DNA of 64,000 nucleotides from Caenorhabditis elegans (taxonomy: Eukaryota; Nematoda; Chromadorea; Rhabditida; Rhabditidae): assembly GCF_000002985.6 (NCBI RefSeq), contig NC_003284.9:16926001-16990000 (forward strand), written 5' to 3'. Below are positions 61,601 through 64,000 of this stretch, in pieces. Position 1 is the first letter of the stretch, and every line of letters begins with the position of its first letter. A program made the position numbers and the translations under genes. The notes beneath the pieces are model-generated. The model did not search any database. It was not told where the DNA came from and was given only the letters and a program-made list of their open reading frames with translations.

Positions 61601-63671
61601 GAACTTTTTGGAACGATTTGGAGAAATGAATGGTTTTATTTGTAGAAAATGGATGCTAATTGAAATTTAGAAAATAAAAACGTTTTGGGGGAATGAAACC
61701 CATGAGTGCCAAAATATCATTCGAACAATTTATAAGTTTGAGACTTTTCAAAGATAATAAAATTCACAACTCGAAAAAAACACATCGGCCAAGGAAGTGG
61801 CATCAATTGCAATTTTTTTGAAGCTTTTCAGTATTTTTTATTTTATTTGTCAAACATGATGTCTTCTAGGCTGTTAGTCTAAGAAAAAGTGTATGTCAAG
61901 AATTTATCGTTTCTTTTACAAAATTTTCAAACAACTATATTTTTCTGCAAATTTTTCAAATAAGACCCAAATGGGTGGTCCTTTATAGGTGGTCCTTCTG
62001 AGCAACATTTTTTTTCTGAATATGATCCAACGTTTTTTGAAAATGGTCGAAAGCATCCCTGATAGTGAGAGTTACTGCTTACAAATGTAACATAACATTA
62101 GTTTCAAAATTATAGAATAAAACCAAATAGAATAAAGCCATAGAATAAAACCAAAAAAGTAAAATTTTAATGTGGCTAAGAATTTTCGTATACGGCTACT
62201 ACGCAATTACTATTTTCGAAATTGCAAAATACTGTTATCACTGTCTCTAACCTGGTCGCAAAGTTCATGCATAGTTCTCAGTGCTTGAACTTTTAAATTA
62301 TTCCGATCCCTCTCAGTTTGCCGCAATAGGTTTTCCTAATCTGCTTACTGTGCCCATCATCTCTTTTGATTTTTGGCGGAGAGTGACAAATGTATCGCAT
62401 GCTTCACAAGGGGGCTCATTCGCCGCTCTTTCATGTAAATGAGCTGTTCAATGGGCCTCGACCCCGCTTCAAGTGTGTGGCTATTAAGACACCAATTGTG
62501 CCTACAGTCATTTCTCTTTCTCTCTTCATCTTTTTGTGGCCCCCCGCCTTTTTCGGCTGGCATTTGCCTCTGGGGACAGCCGGTTGACAGATGGCTGTAT
62601 CATCGTCTGAACACAATTGATGAGGGTCATCACCTCGAGACGATAAAGCTTTTAGCTTCTGTTTCACCCTCTCGTTTCTCGCTATCGATACAGTTAAACA
62701 TGGGTCGTTAATTTTTATGATCACCTCAACCTCCATTGAGAAAAAGAGAGAAGCATGGAGAATGAATCGGAATAGGTTATGGTATCAAAAGATGTTCAAA
62801 TTGGAGTAAAACACAAGAATTGTGTACTTTTGTTCTAAATTTAACCAAAAGCTCTTTCGAAAACAAGCTATCAATTTTTAGAATATTTTTCTCTGAAATT
62901 CAAAAAATTGATTTCACCGCAAAAATCGGAAAAAAAACCATAGGGTCACAAAAACGTAAGCTGTAGGGTGTATAAAAAACAAATAAATTCTGAAAATTTG
63001 TTAAGGTGTTTCTAGAAACCTTCGGGTGCACCCCTGTTTCAAACCACTCAATTTTATTGTGAATCATCGTTACTTTAGTTTTTGAAAAAGTACCTTTTGA
63101 TATAATATTCAAAAAAAAATCCGACAACATTGATTTTTTCAGAAGTGGGAACAATAGTCTGTAACAATTTTTAGTTTGTTCCGAAAATATTGAAAATGCA
63201 CAACGTTTAAAATAGAAACTCTGATGAATTATTTTTTTTCGAACTTTAGAGCAAACTGAAGTTAGCAGCCGGAGTAATGCTAGAAGCTTGAACAGTTTCT
63301 GTAAATTTCAAAGTTGAATTTTAAAAGATAGCGTCGTTTCCTGATTATGTAGAGTTTAGCACCAGTTCCTCAAAGCGTCACGTCAAAAAAAAGAAAAAAA
63401 AATCACAATCGATATCGGAATATAAACATTGCCAATGTTTTACACCACCCCATTCTATATGCTTTTTTTTCTTGCACCTAAACTTTTGCATGCATCAGTT
63501 TCTGTCGAAAATTTCAAATTTCTCTTCTCATTTATCAGTTTCCATATTTTTGCAGGCAGTTCCGCAACACTTGTTACCGTTCCATATGACGTCATCACAG
63601 CAGTTTCAACCACAACAGCAGCAGCAGTTCTTTGCAAGTGACGGAATGTCAGTGACTCAGTTGCCTTATAG
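52608..63671 (+). CDS. First two exons of a gene with a basic N-terminus and Gln-rich region (continues beyond window)
   Basis: Exon 1 is 52608-52694, 29 codons, starting MSRRSLKRRIRR and ending RIDQET; Arg/Lys-rich and able to act as a nuclear localisation signal. Donor ACT/gtgagt is phase 0. The next exon that fits is 63556-63671 (acceptor tttgcag, phase 0), with HMTSSQQFQPQQQQQFFAS, donor AG/gtaagc phase 2. The Gln-rich composition would suit a nuclear regulator, but this is inference and I do not recognise the gene. The intron is 10861 bp. The joining of these two exons is by phase only; exons between them may exist. Confidence 0.5.
55225..55478. repeat. C18 and G17 homopolymers 220 bp apart in opposite orientation
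   Basis: C run at 55225-55242 and G run at 55462-55478. Each strand therefore has one G-quadruplex-capable run, and the two could also pair with each other. Confidence 0.95.
60544..60680 (+). other. Candidate alternative exon inside the long intron
   Basis: An open segment encoding FPGAEQYSEYSEQ...YSDYDRLFSARRERCYP ends at a good donor (CAG/gtaatc, phase 1). It does not join the 63556 exon in frame and needs a later, unseen exon. Preceded by CT-rich promoter-like DNA, so it could start a shorter isoform. Weak evidence. Confidence 0.25.
61421..61717. mobile_element. Small inverted-repeat element with internal direct repeat
   Basis: Ends 61421-61463 and 61673-61717 are reverse complements with a few mismatches (atgggtttcgttcccccaaaa against ttttgggggaatgaaacccat). 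Inside, accacaaaaacgtgaacttt at 61493 is repeated at 61588, each about 35-45 bp long. No coding capacity: a MITE-like element. Confidence 0.8.
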
Positions 63672-64000
63672 GTAAGCCACGGAGGATTAGAATTCGCTCA
63701 TCTTTGGGATCCTTTTTCCGGTAATGAAAGTGGCTAGTGGCGTTGAGAAACAAAGGAATAGCAGTTATAGTGTTTGGTTCGTAAAATGTTGTTAAAATGA
63801 AGAAAAAACTTTACATTGTACCATTATTGTTTGAATAGTTCTGGTGAATGATTCCGAATTTACAACTATTTTATTAATTATTTCAAAACTATTGATTTTT
63901 TCGATAAGCGTTAAAAGTAAATTACTAAATTTTGTACTAAATTTTCACATATAACAGTTTTGCAGATTACCCAAAATTCTCAATTATGTTCAAACTATGT

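Larger units (their letters stand above)
52695..63555 (+). other. Very long intron (10.86 kb) with no clear gene inside
   Basis: I found no complete gene on either strand. It holds two opposite G/C homopolymers, a fold-back element, CT-rich promoter-like zones (57890-58100, 58200-58300 and 60420-60620), and a minus-strand frame at 56404-56210 I do not recognise. Long early introns in worms often carry enhancers or internal promoters. Confidence 0.45.

Overview
This looks like nematode DNA, most likely Caenorhabditis. It is AT-rich, with short exons, introns that open GTAAGT/GTGAG and close TTTTCAG, a nuclear tRNA-Gly gene, a Helitron and many small fold-back elements. Species and chromosome cannot be fixed from the sequence alone.

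Layout. 1-2023 (+): last six exons of a SID-1/SIDT/CHUP-family membrane protein. 2271-2341 (-): tRNA-Gly(GCC). 3651-4370: an anomalous, less AT-rich block with a perfect three-unit heat-shock element 18 bp upstream of a TATA box; it may be a decayed LTR with a primer-binding site. 5378-5681: an orphan 3'-terminal coding exon whose last 130 bases are the most diverged first copy of a satellite. 5548-14337: that satellite, about 58 copies of a 151-bp unit with higher-order duplications. 14338-17377: non-coding DNA with an older, blurred repeat. About 18166-26600 (-): a dead autonomous Helitron (zinc-finger/Rep HUH/Pif1-like helicase) with nonsense and frameshift lesions, whose truncated helicase runs into a USP-like (C19) deubiquitinase block. 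29131-30653: a large fold-back element split by a 797-bp insertion with a tRNA-like Pol III promoter.

30654-37870 is gene-poor, with a CT-rich, promoter-like zone at 35300-35720. 37871-46804 (+): the worm homologue of PRRC2/BAT2 (Drosophila nocte), 14 coding exons, 1172 aa. 47319-50130 (-): a secreted, Cys-rich, Thr-rich ShKT protein of 405 aa; one of its introns holds a broken copy of a PRRC2 exon from 3.5 kb away. 51110-51441: a near-perfect palindromic element. 52608-64000 (+): the start of a gene with an Arg/Lys-rich first exon, an intron of 10.86 kb and a Gln-rich second exon; it continues beyond the window.

The genes do not form one pathway. The most interesting part is the left third: a heat-shock promoter upstream of a large satellite that itself arose from the 3' coding end of a gene, an architecture comparable to Drosophila hsr-omega or human HSATIII. 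The second most interesting is the Helitron joined to a deubiquitinase-like domain.
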